A DNA stretch of 64,000 nucleotides, taken from positions 1-64,000 of the forward strand of contig NZ_CP011120.1 in the NCBI RefSeq assembly GCF_001628715.1, read 5' to 3'. Both the position numbers and the translations under genes were made by a program. This DNA is from Acetobacter oryzifermentans. GTDB lineage: Bacteria > Pseudomonadota > Alphaproteobacteria > Acetobacterales > Acetobacteraceae. Position 1 is the stretch's first letter; every line of letters begins with the position of its first letter. Under the pieces are notes generated by a model that was given only the letters and a program-made list of their open reading frames with translations, searched no databases and had not been told where the DNA came from. This document shows positions 27,847 through 37,043 of the stretch, piece by piece.

Positions 27847-28035
27847 TTAATGCTGGCACATCCCGTGTTCCGTATGTCGTGCGCTTAAACGGTTAACCAC
27901 GGCATCGGGTTTCTGTGTCGGGCGGGTATCAAGGTTTTTGGGGCAGAAAAAGCTGCGGGGCGTATAATCACTGGGGCAGATGCCCATGGCGGGCAATTCC
28001 ATTTGGTTGCGTAATGGTCTAGGGTCTGCCGCCAT
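27847..28035 (-). CDS. Possible small Cys-containing protein of unknown function
   Basis: A 62-codon frame in the gap between pntA1 and asd. The codon third positions look host-like (many C and G), and the product has a compact pattern (ICPSDYTPR, FFCPKN, GMCQH) with three cysteines. Its start lies two bases from a 16-bp perfect palindrome, on the side opposite asd. There is no clear ribosome-binding site and no family I recognise. It could be a real small gene or a chance frame. Confidence 0.35.
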   Translation of the reverse strand: MAADPRPLRNQMELPAMGICPSDYTPRSFFCPKNLDTRPTQKPDAVVNRLSARHTEHGMCQH

Positions 28036-28037
28036 CA

Positions 28038-28053
28038 GGCCATATATATGGCC
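28038..28053. promoter_or_regulatory. 16-bp perfect palindrome upstream of asd
   Basis: GGCCATATATATGGCC is fully self-complementary and lies 32 bp before the asd start. It could be an operator that overlaps the asd promoter; the TATATA core is also a possible -10 element. No known regulator is assigned. Confidence 0.55.
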
Positions 28054-28085
28054 GACATATATACAAGATCAAAAGCAGGTGGATT

Positions 28086-29108
28086 ATGGGATATCGGGTT
28101 GCTGTTGTAGGCGCGACTGGAGCCGTGGGGCGTGAAATCCTCAAAACACTGGCTGAGCGGGAATTTCCGGTGGATGAAATTGTAGCGCTGGCCTCACCCC
28201 GTTCTACCGGGCGGGAAGTTTCGTTTGGAGATCGGGTTCTGAAAGTGCAGAACCTTGAAACATTTGATTTTACCGGTTGGGATGTTGGCCTGTTTTCTCC
28301 CGGTGGGTCTGTGTCTGCAAAATATGCACCCATTGCCGCCAAAGCCGGATGTGTGGTGATCGATAACACCTCTCACTTCCGTATGGATCCGGATGTGCCG
28401 TTGGTGGTGCCAGAAGTAAACCCCAACGCCCTTAAGCAGATCAAGCGCAACATTATTGCCAACCCCAACTGCTCTACCATTCAGATGGTGGTGGCACTGA
28501 AGCCCCTGCATGATCTGTTCACTCTCAAGCGGGTTGTGGTGTCCACCTATCAGGCTGTTTCTGGCGCAGGTAAGGATGGCATGGATGAGCTGTTCGCCCA
28601 GACGCGTGGCACCTTTGTGAATGATCCGCCCAAGATTGAACAGTTTCAGAAGCAGATCGCCTTCAACTGCATCCCGCAGATCGACCGTTTCATGGATGAT
28701 GGTGCGACCAAGGAAGAATGGAAGATGCGAGTCGAGACCAAGAAAATTCTCGACCCGGATGTAGAAGTTATTGCCACCTGCGTGCGTGTGCCTGTGTTTA
28801 TTGGCCATTCTGAAGCTGTTGTGGCTGAGTTTGAAGAGCCCGTTGATATCAAGCGCGCCTATGAAGCCCTGCGTGAAGCAGAAGGTGTTGTGGTGCTGGA
28901 TAAGCGCGAAGATGGTGGCTACGTGACTCCGATTGACTCGGTGGGGGAAGACGCAACCTACGTTTCACGCCTTCGTGTCGATCCGACGGTTCCCAATGGC
29001 CTCGCGTTCTGGTGCGTGTCCGATAATCTGCGGAAAGGTGCGGCTTTGAACGCGGTGCAGATTGCCGAAACCATGATTGCTCTCGATCTCCTGCCCAGAC
29101 ACGGTTGA
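28086..29108 (+). CDS. asd: Aspartate-semialdehyde dehydrogenase
   Basis: Makes aspartate semialdehyde, the branch point to lysine, diaminopimelate, threonine and methionine. The 340-residue enzyme has the NADP site VAVVGATGAVGREIL, the catalytic Cys in NPNCSTIQM, VVSTYQAVSGAGKDGMDEL and the late CVRVPVFIGHSE. The ATG at 28086 follows GCAGGTGG. A perfect palindrome lies immediately upstream. The gene is followed by structured DNA and the sdh operon. Confidence 0.97.
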   Translation: MGYRVAVVGATGAVGREILKTLAEREFPVDEIVALASPRSTGREVSFGDRVLKVQNLETFDFTGWDVGLFSPGGSVSAKYAPIAAKAGCVVIDNTSHFRMDPDVPLVVPEVNPNALKQIKRNIIANPNCSTIQMVVALKPLHDLFTLKRVVVSTYQAVSGAGKDGMDELFAQTRGTFVNDPPKIEQFQKQIAFNCIPQIDRFMDDGATKEEWKMRVETKKILDPDVEVIATCVRVPVFIGHSEAVVAEFEEPVDIKRAYEALREAEGVVVLDKREDGGYVTPIDSVGEDATYVSRLRVDPTVPNGLAFWCVSDNLRKGAALNAVQIAETMIALDLLPRHG

Positions 29109-29118
29109 GTGAGAATCC

Positions 29119-29212
29119 CGCCCCTCTCGGCCTCGTGTTGGTCTGTTCAATTGACCGGCCAGAGGGGTGGGGCGTAGGACAAAAACGATGCAAACGCCGG
29201 ATCCAGCCGGCG
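29119..29212 (+). promoter_or_regulatory. Two stem-loops in the sdhC leader
   Basis: A long hairpin at 29121-29167 pairs CCCCTCT and GGCC on the left with GGCC and AGAGGGG on the right (one bulged C), with an inner GGTC/GACC stem. A second hairpin at 29195-29212 pairs CGCCGG with CCGGCG. Neither is followed by a T-run, so they look like transcript structures (mRNA stabilisation, a regulatory leader, or the end of asd mRNA) and not a classic terminator. Confidence 0.5.
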
Positions 29213-29244
29213 CTACGGGATAGAGACGGGGTACGAGGCAGACA

Positions 29245-29718
29245 ATGCAGGATATCCGTAAGGCCCTCTATGTAGGGAGCCGAAGTGACGGCAGACTTAT
29301 TCAGCGGCCCATGTCGCCGCATTTACAGGTCTACCGTTATCGCCTTTCCATGGTTCTTTCCATTATGAACCGTATTACGGGCGTTATCGCAACAGCAGGT
29401 GCAACACTGGGTGTGTTCTGGCTTGGGGCTGCGGCCAAAGGGCCAAAAGCCTTTGCCACAGCGCGTAAGGTTACGGGCAACCCGCTTGGGCAGCTTGTGT
29501 TAGTTGGCTGGCTGGCATCTGTTATTTACCACACTGTTGGCGGTATCCGCCATCTGATCTGGGATAGCGGTTACCGGTATGACAAAAAGGAAGTTAACAA
29601 GGATGGCCCGGTAGCCGTGGGTGTTACCGCTGGTGTCAGCACTGTTTTGGCAGCTGGCCTTTTGGCTGTTTCCATTTGTCGCAAACGCAGCCGCGCCAAA
29701 GCAGGAAAGGTATCCTGA
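29245..29718 (+). CDS. sdhC: Succinate dehydrogenase cytochrome b556 subunit
   Basis: Membrane anchor of complex II, about 157 residues. It has the SdhC signature RPMSPHLQVYR and SMVLSIMNRITG, three hydrophobic helices, and the haem-ligand region HTVGGIRHLIWD. The start at 29245 gives an N-terminal tail of some 22 residues before the conserved block; the ATG at 29311 is an alternative. First gene of sdhCDAB, with a structured leader in front. Confidence 0.93.
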   Translation: MQDIRKALYVGSRSDGRLIQRPMSPHLQVYRYRLSMVLSIMNRITGVIATAGATLGVFWLGAAAKGPKAFATARKVTGNPLGQLVLVGWLASVIYHTVGGIRHLIWDSGYRYDKKEVNKDGPVAVGVTAGVSTVLAAGLLAVSICRKRSRAKAGKVS

Positions 29719-29719
29719 C

Positions 29720-30133
29720 ATGAATGCTTCTGCTCCTCATATTGAAGTCATGCGCTCCCAGCTTGGGCGGGCACGCGGGCTTGGGGCCGGGCATTCCGGT
29801 GTGGGCCACTGGTGGGCCGAGCGTGTAACGGCGGCTTCCCTGCTTCCGCTTTCAACGTGGTTTGTGGTGCAAATGTTCCGCCTGGGCGGCGCAGATCATG
29901 CAGAAGTGGTGAAATGGGGCGGTAAGCCCGTAAATGCCACCATGCTGATCGCCCTGATCATCACCACCTTTTACCATGCCCAGCTTGGGCTTCAGGTGAT
30001 TGTGGATGATTACGTGCATGGCAAGGCACATTTGCCAGCCCGCCTGCTTGTTAAAATTGGCACCTCCCTGTTGGGGTTGCTGGGCGTAATTGCCGTTATC
30101 AAGCTGTTTGTGCGCGGCAGTAACGCCAAATAA
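29720..30133 (+). CDS. sdhD: Succinate dehydrogenase membrane anchor subunit
   Basis: A 137-residue second anchor of complex II. Conserved features are GLGAGHSGVGHWWAERVTA, three hydrophobic helices and FYHAQLGLQVIVDDYVH, which carries the haem and quinone-site residues. It starts one base after the sdhC stop. The gap to sdhA is 117 nt and holds a stem-loop. Confidence 0.93.
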   Translation: MNASAPHIEVMRSQLGRARGLGAGHSGVGHWWAERVTAASLLPLSTWFVVQMFRLGGADHAEVVKWGGKPVNATMLIALIITTFYHAQLGLQVIVDDYVHGKAHLPARLLVKIGTSLLGLLGVIAVIKLFVRGSNAK

Positions 30134-30165
30134 GCTGGGCCACCGCCTTATAGAATCAAGAGCCT

Positions 30166-30203
30166 GTGTCGCCAGCGCCCCAAAGCCTGAAGCGCTGTGA
30201 CAC
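30166..30203 (+). other. Intercistronic stem-loop between sdhD and sdhA
   Basis: GTGTC and CAGCGC on the left pair with GCGCTG and GACAC on the right, with a small internal bulge and a 13-nt loop. No T-run follows, so it may be an mRNA-processing or stability element and not a stop. Confidence 0.45.
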
Positions 30204-30250
30204 GAACCTGAAAAGACTGACAGGCCGAACGCAATGGGAGCGCCGTCACG

Positions 30251-32062
30251 ATGAACGCCAATACCTCTCCGTCACGGGGAGCTTACCGAATTGTTGATCA
30301 CGCTTATGATGTTGTGGTTGTGGGAGCAGGTGGTTCGGGCCTGCGTGCAACGTTGGGAATGGGCGCAGCAGGGCTAAGCACTGCATGTGTTACCAAGGTT
30401 TTTCCAACACGTAGCCATACTGTGGCTGCTCAGGGGGGCATCGGGGCTTCTCTGGGGAATATGGCCGAAGATAACTGGCGCTGGCATATGTATGACACCG
30501 TAAAGGGGTCTGACTGGCTGGGCGATCAGGACGCAATTGAGTTTATGTGCCGTGAGGCCGTGCCTGCTGTGCGCGAGCTGGAGCACTTTGGTGTGCCGTT
30601 CTCCCGCACGGAAGATGGCAAGATTTATCAGCGCCCCTTCGGCGGGCATATGAGCGATTACGGCAAGGCCCCTGTGCCACGTGCTTGCGCTGCTGCCGAC
30701 CGTACCGGCCACGCCATTTTGCATACGCTGTATCAGCAGTGCCTGAAGCACAATGTTGAATTTTTTGTCGAATATTTTGCCATCGACCTTATCATGGATG
30801 AGGAAGGTGAATGCCGTGGCGTAATGGCTTGGTGCCAGGATGATGGCACAATCCATCGCTTTAACGCCAAGATGGTTGTGCTGGCCACTGGCGGCTATGG
30901 TCGTGCGTACCAGTCCTGTACCTCTGCCCATACCTGTACGGGTGATGGTAACGGTATGGCCATGCGTGCGGGCATTCCAACGCAGGATATGGAATTTGTG
31001 CAGTTCCACCCCACTGGTATCTACCCGGCAGGCTGCCTGCTGACGGAAGGTTGCCGTGGTGAAGGTGGTTATCTAACCAATTCCGAAGGCGAACGCTTTA
31101 TGGAGCGTTATGCGCCAACGGCCAAAGATCTGGCATCGCGTGATGTGGTTTCCCGCGCCATGACGATTGAGATCAAGGAAGGCCGTGGCTGTGGCCCGAA
31201 AAAAGATCACATTATGATGCACCTTGAGCATCTTGGCTCTGATCTTCTGCACCAGCGTCTGCCGGGTATTATTGAAACGGCACGTATTTTTGCGGGTGTG
31301 GATGTTACCAAGGAACCTGTGCCGGTTCTGCCAACCGTGCATTATAATATGGGTGGTATCCCCACCAATATTCATGGTGAAGTGGTGCGCCCGACCCCAG
31401 ATAACCCGGATGCCGTTGTGCCGGGGCTGATGGCCGTGGGTGAAGCAGCCTGTGTTTCCGTGCATGGTGCAAACCGTCTGGGCACAAACTCTCTGCTCGA
31501 TCTTATCGTATTTGGCCGTGCTGCCTCTCGTCGTGCTGCGGAAGTGGTAAAACCAACAGACTTTACCCGTCCGCTGCCTGCCGGTGCGGGTGAAGCTGCG
31601 CTGGATCGGCTGGATCGTCTGCGTTATGCCAAGGGTGGCACCAAGGTTTCTGCCCTGCGTGAGCGTTTACAGCGTGATATGCAAACACATGCTGCTGTGT
31701 TCCGTACGCAAGAAAGCCTACAGGAAGGCGTGGACAAGATTCGCGATATCTGGAACGGCGTGAGCGATATCTCTGTGGCAGATTCCTCTCTGATCTGGAA
31801 CAGCGATCTGATGGAAGCGCTGGAGTTTGAAAACCTGCTGGCGAACGCTACTGTCACGCTGGAAAGTGGCCTTGCGCGGCATGAAAGCCGTGGGGCGCAC
31901 GCGCGGGATGATTATCCTAACCGTGATGACAAGGAATGGCTCAAGCATTCCGTATCGTGGCTGGATGATAAAGGTGGCGTGAAGCTAACCTACCGTCCGG
32001 TGCATATGAAGACCCTGACCGATGATGTGCAGGTCTTCCCACCCAAAAAGCGCGTTTACTGA
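30251..32062 (+). CDS. sdhA: Succinate dehydrogenase flavoprotein subunit
   Basis: Oxidises succinate to fumarate through covalently bound FAD. The 603-residue subunit has the FAD fold [12 protein letters not shown], the flavinylation His in [10 protein letters not shown], the substrate loop [13 protein letters not shown], and [10 protein letters not shown] and [13 protein letters not shown] near the C-terminus. The length is typical. Third gene of sdhCDAB. Confidence 0.98.
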   Translation: MNANTSPSRGAYRIVDHAYDVVVVGAGGSGLRATLGMGAAGLSTACVTKVFPTRSHTVAAQGGIGASLGNMAEDNWRWHMYDTVKGSDWLGDQDAIEFMCREAVPAVRELEHFGVPFSRTEDGKIYQRPFGGHMSDYGKAPVPRACAAADRTGHAILHTLYQQCLKHNVEFFVEYFAIDLIMDEEGECRGVMAWCQDDGTIHRFNAKMVVLATGGYGRAYQSCTSAHTCTGDGNGMAMRAGIPTQDMEFVQFHPTGIYPAGCLLTEGCRGEGGYLTNSEGERFMERYAPTAKDLASRDVVSRAMTIEIKEGRGCGPKKDHIMMHLEHLGSDLLHQRLPGIIETARIFAGVDVTKEPVPVLPTVHYNMGGIPTNIHGEVVRPTPDNPDAVVPGLMAVGEAACVSVHGANRLGTNSLLDLIVFGRAASRRAAEVVKPTDFTRPLPAGAGEAALDRLDRLRYAKGGTKVSALRERLQRDMQTHAAVFRTQESLQEGVDKIRDIWNGVSDISVADSSLIWNSDLMEALEFENLLANATVTLESGLARHESRGAHARDDYPNRDDKEWLKHSVSWLDDKGGVKLTYRPVHMKTLTDDVQVFPPKKRVY

Positions 32063-32098
32063 GTTATCGGAACGAACGGGCGATAAAGGGAGGCGAAC

Positions 32099-32881
32099 AT
32101 GGTTGAACTCAGACTGCCGCGCAACAGCACGATCGGGAAAGGTAAAACCTTTCCCGCACCAGCCGGTGCAAAAAACGTTAGAACATTCCGGATTTACCGT
32201 TGGACTCCGGATGATGATAAAAACCCGGTTATTGATAGCTATGAACTTGATCTGGATACCATCGGGCCAATGGTGCTGGATGCCATCATCCATATCAAGA
32301 ACGAAGTAGATCCTACGCTGACATTCCGGCGTTCCTGCCGTGAAGGGATTTGTGGGTCCTGCGCCATGAATATTGATGGGGAAAACACGCTTGCGTGCCT
32401 TAAGCCCATCAAGGATATCAAGGGCGATGTGCGCATCTATCCGCTGCCGCATATGCCAATTGTAAAAGATCTGGTTTCCAATCTGGATGGTGCTTATGCG
32501 CAGTTGCGTTCCATCCAGCCTTGGATGCAGGCAGATAGCGCCCCTCCGCCGGATTCCGAACGGAAGCAGAGCATTGAGGAACGCGCCAAGCTGGATGGGA
32601 TGTGGGAATGCATTCTGTGCTTCTGCTGCACAACCTCTTGCCCATCCTATTGGTGGAATGGTGACAAGTATTTAGGCCCAGCCGTTCTTCTGGCTGCTTA
32701 TCGCTGGATTGCCGATAGCCGCGATGAACATACGGGCGACCGTTTGGACGGGTTGGAAGATACCTTCAAACTGTATGCGTGCCGCACCATCATGAACTGC
32801 ACCCAGACATGCCCGAAGGGTCTGAACCCAGCCAAGGCCATTGGGCGCATTAAGGAACTGCAACTGGAACGGAAAGTCTGA
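32099..32881 (+). CDS. sdhB: Succinate dehydrogenase iron-sulfur subunit
   Basis: A 260-residue subunit that carries electrons from FAD to quinone. The 2Fe-2S ligands are in [19 protein letters not shown] with a later Cys at LACLKP. The 4Fe-4S and 3Fe-4S ligands are in [16 protein letters not shown] and [11 protein letters not shown]. Last gene of the operon, followed by a terminator. Confidence 0.98.
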   Translation: MVELRLPRNSTIGKGKTFPAPAGAKNVRTFRIYRWTPDDDKNPVIDSYELDLDTIGPMVLDAIIHIKNEVDPTLTFRRSCREGICGSCAMNIDGENTLACLKPIKDIKGDVRIYPLPHMPIVKDLVSNLDGAYAQLRSIQPWMQADSAPPPDSERKQSIEERAKLDGMWECILCFCCTTSCPSYWWNGDKYLGPAVLLAAYRWIADSRDEHTGDRLDGLEDTFKLYACRTIMNCTQTCPKGLNPAKAIGRIKELQLERKV

Positions 32882-32910
32882 TTTTTCGTTTTTCCAGAAA
32901 CATAGACGTA

Positions 32911-32947
32911 AAAAACCCGGTATGGCTTTGCCTTGCCGGGTTTTTTG
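32911..32947 (+). terminator. Terminator of the sdh operon
   Basis: Stem AACCCGG/CCGGGTT (inner pairing can extend it), with an A-run before and six T after, 33 nt past sdhB. Confidence 0.9.
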
Positions 32948-33057
32948 TAACGTAAGCAGCGATATACCTTCTTCCGCGCCTTCTGCATTGACGGCAGCAA
33001 AGGAAGGTGGAACATGAAACCTGCTAGAAGACGATCTGTTTGGTAGTGAGGTTTTTT

Positions 33058-33720
33058 GTGTTTGACGGCCATCTTTCTTCATCATCTGGCCGCGCGCGGG
33101 CCTGGACTGACAGCCTGTTTGTAGATCACGCTATTTTCCGCTTGATGTGGACCAACTTCCACGCAGTTATTCCTGGCAAAGTATATCGGTGTAACCACCC
33201 CACTCCTGCGCGTTTGAAAAGGGCCATGGGGCGGTTGGGCTTGCGCACGCTGGTGAATTTACGTGGGCATAGAAAATGCGGGTCTGATGCTCTTTCCCGC
33301 AATGCTGCACGCGGTCTTGGTTTGCACCATGTAGATATGGCGTTTGAAAGCCGTGGCGCCCCCCATAAGGACAGAATTCTGCGGTTTGCAGATATGTACC
33401 AAAAGCTAGATTTTCCAATACTGATGCATTGTAAATCGGGCGCAGACCGCGCCGGCTTGGCATCTGGCTTGGTGGTGCTGTTTGAGGGCGGATCTGCCCA
33501 GCAGGCGCTTAAGGAACTTTCTTGGAAATACGGACACTTCCGTAGCTCTCGTACAGGTATTTTGGATGCTTTTTTTCTGCACTATCAGGCAGAAGGAGAA
33601 GGCCGCATGCCTTTTCTTGAGTGGGTGCGGAATGAATATGATGAGCACGCTTTAAAAGAAGAGTTTGTAGCAAATAAGCTATCTTCTTTTCTGACAGATC
33701 AGGTTTTGCGGCGCGAATAA
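33058..33720 (+). CDS. Cys-based dual-specificity/tyrosine phosphatase-like protein
   Basis: A protein of about 220 residues with the protein-phosphatase loop HCKSGADRAG: Cys125 and Arg131 in a C-X5-R arrangement, numbered from the GTG start. Upstream are IPGKVYRCNHPTP and LRTLVNLRG, as in the DSP-PTPase family. The C-terminal part (FLEWVRNEYD) is family-typical. The GTG at 33058 has GTGAGG six bases before it; a TTG at 33040 is also open. Such phosphatases act on proteins, lipids or polysaccharide-pathway kinases; the target is unknown. It follows the sdh terminator and stands alone. Confidence 0.8.
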   Translation: MFDGHLSSSSGRARAWTDSLFVDHAIFRLMWTNFHAVIPGKVYRCNHPTPARLKRAMGRLGLRTLVNLRGHRKCGSDALSRNAARGLGLHHVDMAFESRGAPHKDRILRFADMYQKLDFPILMHCKSGADRAGLASGLVVLFEGGSAQQALKELSWKYGHFRSSRTGILDAFFLHYQAEGEGRMPFLEWVRNEYDEHALKEEFVANKLSSFLTDQVLRRE

Positions 33721-33781
33721 GCGCTGCAAAAAAAAATTACGGCTTCCACAATCCTTTTTGATGATAAGGCCATGATATCAC

Positions 33782-34663
33782 ATGGTTCCTCATAAACCTG
33801 TGCCTGTTCTGGCCGTTGTTGCTGCACTGCTTTCATGGGCCTGTGCGTATCCTGTTGTGCGGCTAGCACTGCCTTTTTTTGCACCTGTTTCGTTAGCTGC
33901 CGCACGTTATATGGTGGCTGCGTGCCTTGTTGTATGCTGGTTGTGTGTAAAGCGCCCACAGTTGCCACGGCTAAAGGATCTTCCACGCTTTTTGGCATGT
34001 GGCGGCATTGGCATTGCGCTTTACAATATCCTTTTTAATACAGGGGAGCAGACAGTTTCTGCCGGTGCGGCCAGTCTATTATTGAATACAGCTCCTTTTT
34101 TAGCCGCTATTGCCGCCGTTCTGTTTTTAAATGAACGTCTGACACTATGGGGCTGGTTAGGTTCTCTTACCAGTTTTACTGGTGTGGTGATTATTGGCAG
34201 TGGGCAGCCCGGTGGCCTTGGTTTTGGTTCTGGCACTACGGTTATGCTGGCAGCAGCTTTATGCTCTGCAACCTACTATCTGCTCCAACGGCCTTTAGTA
34301 ACGCGCTATGGAGCGTTAGTGACCACAGCCTATATTTTGCTGATTGGTGCTGGCCTGCTTTTGCCGTGGCTCCCTAGCGCCATAAGCACGCATAATGGTT
34401 GGCAGGCTTGGGCATTGGTTGGGGTGTTGGGCATATTTCCATCTATTTTGGGGTATGGCGCTTGGGCGCATGTGGTGGGGCAGGTGGGGGTCACCCGTTC
34501 TTCTGGGCTGTTGTATTTACTCTCTCCCACAACGCTTCTGCTGGCATTTGTATTGGTGAGAGAAGTGCCAAATGTGCGCACTCTTATTGGTGGGTGCATT
34601 GTGATGGCAGGCGTTGGGCTAATGCAGATGTATGGCCACCCGCGCCCGCAAGTGAAGGCATAA
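33782..34663 (+). CDS. EamA/DMT family transporter
   Basis: A 293-residue inner-membrane protein with about ten helices arranged as two EamA repeats (WACAYPVVRLALPFF in the first, and the second starting near TVMLAAALCSATYY). This is the drug/metabolite transporter superfamily, whose members often export amino acids or metabolites. The substrate is not predictable. It ends in a perfect hairpin shared with pgk on the other strand. Confidence 0.87.
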   Translation: MVPHKPVPVLAVVAALLSWACAYPVVRLALPFFAPVSLAAARYMVAACLVVCWLCVKRPQLPRLKDLPRFLACGGIGIALYNILFNTGEQTVSAGAASLLLNTAPFLAAIAAVLFLNERLTLWGWLGSLTSFTGVVIIGSGQPGGLGFGSGTTVMLAAALCSATYYLLQRPLVTRYGALVTTAYILLIGAGLLLPWLPSAISTHNGWQAWALVGVLGIFPSILGYGAWAHVVGQVGVTRSSGLLYLLSPTTLLLAFVLVREVPNVRTLIGGCIVMAGVGLMQMYGHPRPQVKA

Positions 34664-34704
34664 AAAAAACCACTTCAGACATTAAAATCTGAAGTGGTTT
34701 TGCA
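34664..34704. terminator. Bidirectional terminator between the DMT gene and pgk
   Basis: A 14-bp perfect stem AAAACCACTTCAGA/TCTGAAGTGGTTTT with a 9-nt loop. A- and T-runs on both sides let it work for both convergent genes. Confidence 0.93.
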
Positions 34705-34745
34705 AGAATAAGTTTTAAAACAAAGTTATGTTCTAAAACTTTGCC

Positions 34746-35969
34746 TTAGATTGGCAGGGTTTTTTCCAGTGTGGTGCTGATAGCCGTTAGGCCGGGTAGG
34801 ATCTTGCCTTCCAGCCATTCCAGAAAAGCCCCACCTGCGGTGGAAACATAAGACATCTTATGCAGCACACCCGCATGGCGGAGGGCGGAAACAGTATCCC
34901 CACCACCGGCTACGGTTTTCAGTTTGCCTTCCTGCGTGAGCTGGGCAGCAGCCTGAGCTACAGCATTGGTGCCTTCATCAAACGGTGGCAGCTCAAACAC
35001 GCCCAAAGGCCCATTCCAGACCAGCGTTTTTAGGCCTGCAAGCTTGCTTTGCAGCAGCTTTACTGTTTCTGGGCCAACGTCCAGCGCCATCCAGCCATCA
35101 GGAATAGCCGTTGCGGGCACAACCTGTGTGGGGGCTCCTGCAATGAAATCTTCCGAAATTACGACATCTACGGGAAGAATGAGATCGCATTTTTTGGCTT
35201 GGGCCTGTTCCATAATCGTACGTGCTGTATCCAGCATGTCTTTCTCGATTAGGGATTTGCCAACCTGTAGGCCCTTGGCGGCCAGAAACGTGTTGGCCAT
35301 AGCGCCGCCAATAGCCAGCATGTCCACCTTAGCCAGCATGTTTTCAAGTAGCTGAAGTTTGGTGGAAATTTTTGCGCCGCCCACAATAGCCCCTACGGGC
35401 CGCTCCGGATTTTCCAGCGCAGCATACAGGGCTTCCAGTTCCGCCTGCATCAACCGGCCACCATAAGATGGCAGATGGGCTGCAACACCAGCAGTAGAAG
35501 CATGTGCCCGATGGGCGGCGGAAAAGGCATCATTCACATACACATCGCCCAGACTGGCGAGGGCAGCGGACAAGCCTGCATCGTTCTTTTCTTCACCCGG
35601 CTGGAAGCGCGTGTTTTCCAGCAGCAGGATGTCTCCATCCTGCATGGAGCGCGCAGCAGCCTCTGCATCTGGGCCGATGCAATCATGCGCAAAGCTGACG
35701 GGCCGCCCCAAAGCTGTAGCCAGAGCCGTAGCTATGGGCTGGAGCGACATATCCGGCACCACCTTGCCTTTTGGCCGGTCAAAATGGCTGAGCAGGATAA
35801 CTCGCCCGCCTTTTTCAGCCAGTTCACGAATGGTGGGCACAACACGTTCAATACGTGTTTCGTCCGTTACCTTCCCGTCTTTCATGGGGACGTTCAGGTC
35901 TACACGCAGCAGAATACGTTTGCCCTTGGGGTCAAGCGTATCCAGCGTGCTGAAGGGAAGTTCCGCCAT
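34746..35969 (-). CDS. pgk: Phosphoglycerate kinase
   Basis: Interconverts 1,3-bisphosphoglycerate and 3-phosphoglycerate with ADP/ATP. The 407-residue enzyme has [11 protein letters not shown] at the start, [42 protein letters not shown] and [10 protein letters not shown] near the C-terminus. The start codon overlaps the gap stop by one base (TAATG), so translation is coupled. Confidence 0.98.
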   Translation of the reverse strand: MAELPFSTLDTLDPKGKRILLRVDLNVPMKDGKVTDETRIERVVPTIRELAEKGGRVILLSHFDRPKGKVVPDMSLQPIATALATALGRPVSFAHDCIGPDAEAAARSMQDGDILLLENTRFQPGEEKNDAGLSAALASLGDVYVNDAFSAAHRAHASTAGVAAHLPSYGGRLMQAELEALYAALENPERPVGAIVGGAKISTKLQLLENMLAKVDMLAIGGAMANTFLAAKGLQVGKSLIEKDMLDTARTIMEQAQAKKCDLILPVDVVISEDFIAGAPTQVVPATAIPDGWMALDVGPETVKLLQSKLAGLKTLVWNGPLGVFELPPFDEGTNAVAQAAAQLTQEGKLKTVAGGGDTVSALRHAGVLHKMSYVSTAGGAFLEWLEGKILPGLTAISTTLEKTLPI

Positions 35970-36991
35970 TACAGGCTCCCGAACAGGGCGGCTGTATCAG
36001 ACATGCGGTTGGAGAAGCCCCATTCATTATCGTACCAAGCGCAGACACGAACAAGCTTGCCGCCATCTACCAATGCTGTCTGAGTTGCATCGAATGTTGA
36101 AGATGCCAGCGCATGGTTGAAATCAGAGCTGACAAGCGGTGCATCAGAATAAGCCAGAGCGTTTTTCATCTTGCCGGAGTCTACAACGGCCTTGATGGCA
36201 TTGTTGACATCTTCAACCGAAGTTGGCGCGTTTTTGGGCACAAAGTCCAGAGAAACGATGGAAACATTGGCGGTGGGAACACGAATGGCGGTGCCATCCA
36301 GCTTGCCTTTAAGCTGCGGCAGAACCAACCCAACAGCGCGGGCTGCACCAGTGGAAGTCGGGATCATATTCAGGCCAGCAGCGCGGGCGCGGCGCAGATC
36401 CTTGTGCAGGGTGTCCACTGTGCGCTGGTCACCTGTGTAGGAATGGATGGTAACCATATAGCCACGTTCAATCCCAAAGGCATCTTCCAGCACCTTGGCC
36501 ACTGGGGCCAGACAGTTGGTGGTGCAGGATGCGTTGGAGATCACGGTCATGTCCGGTGTCAGCACATCCTGGTTCACGCCGTAAACAATGGTGGCATCTA
36601 CATCCGTCGCGGGTGCGGAAACAATAACCTTGCGGGCGCCAGCCGTAAGCAGAGGCTGGGCTTTTTCCTTGGAGGTGAACAGGCCTGTGCATTCCATGGC
36701 CACATCAACGCCCTGGAAAGGCACTTTGGAGGGATCACGTTCCGCAGAAACGGTAATGGGGTCCCATGTGCGGCCGTTGGCGGTGACAATAATTTTGTTG
36801 CCATCCACCCGAATATCAGCAGGCAGGCGACCATGTACGCTGTCATAGCTTAGCAGATGGGCATTGGCTTCTACGCTGCCCAGATCATTGATAGCTACCG
36901 GCACAACATCGGTGCGTCCGCTCTCAATAATGCCGCGCAGCACAAGGCGGCCGATGCGTCCGAAGCCATTGATAGCGATTTTGACTGCCAT
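35969..36991 (-). CDS. gap: Glyceraldehyde-3-phosphate dehydrogenase
   Basis: The 340-residue NAD-dependent enzyme has the NAD site [14 protein letters not shown], the catalytic Cys in [12 protein letters not shown], the catalytic His in [10 protein letters not shown] and the [12 protein letters not shown] end block. A GGAG ribosome-binding site precedes the ATG. It lies 52 nt after the transketolase-like gene and is coupled to pgk, so the operon is tkt-like, gap, pgk. Confidence 0.98.
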   Translation of the reverse strand: MAVKIAINGFGRIGRLVLRGIIESGRTDVVPVAINDLGSVEANAHLLSYDSVHGRLPADIRVDGNKIIVTANGRTWDPITVSAERDPSKVPFQGVDVAMECTGLFTSKEKAQPLLTAGARKVIVSAPATDVDATIVYGVNQDVLTPDMTVISNASCTTNCLAPVAKVLEDAFGIERGYMVTIHSYTGDQRTVDTLHKDLRRARAAGLNMIPTSTGAARAVGLVLPQLKGKLDGTAIRVPTANVSIVSLDFVPKNAPTSVEDVNNAIKAVVDSGKMKNALAYSDAPLVSSDFNHALASSTFDATQTALVDGGKLVRVCAWYDNEWGFSNRMSDTAALFGSL

Positions 36992-37043
36992 GGTTTTCTT
37001 TCTCCGTTCTGTCGTTCTGTGATCTTGTGCGATCTTCTTATTG

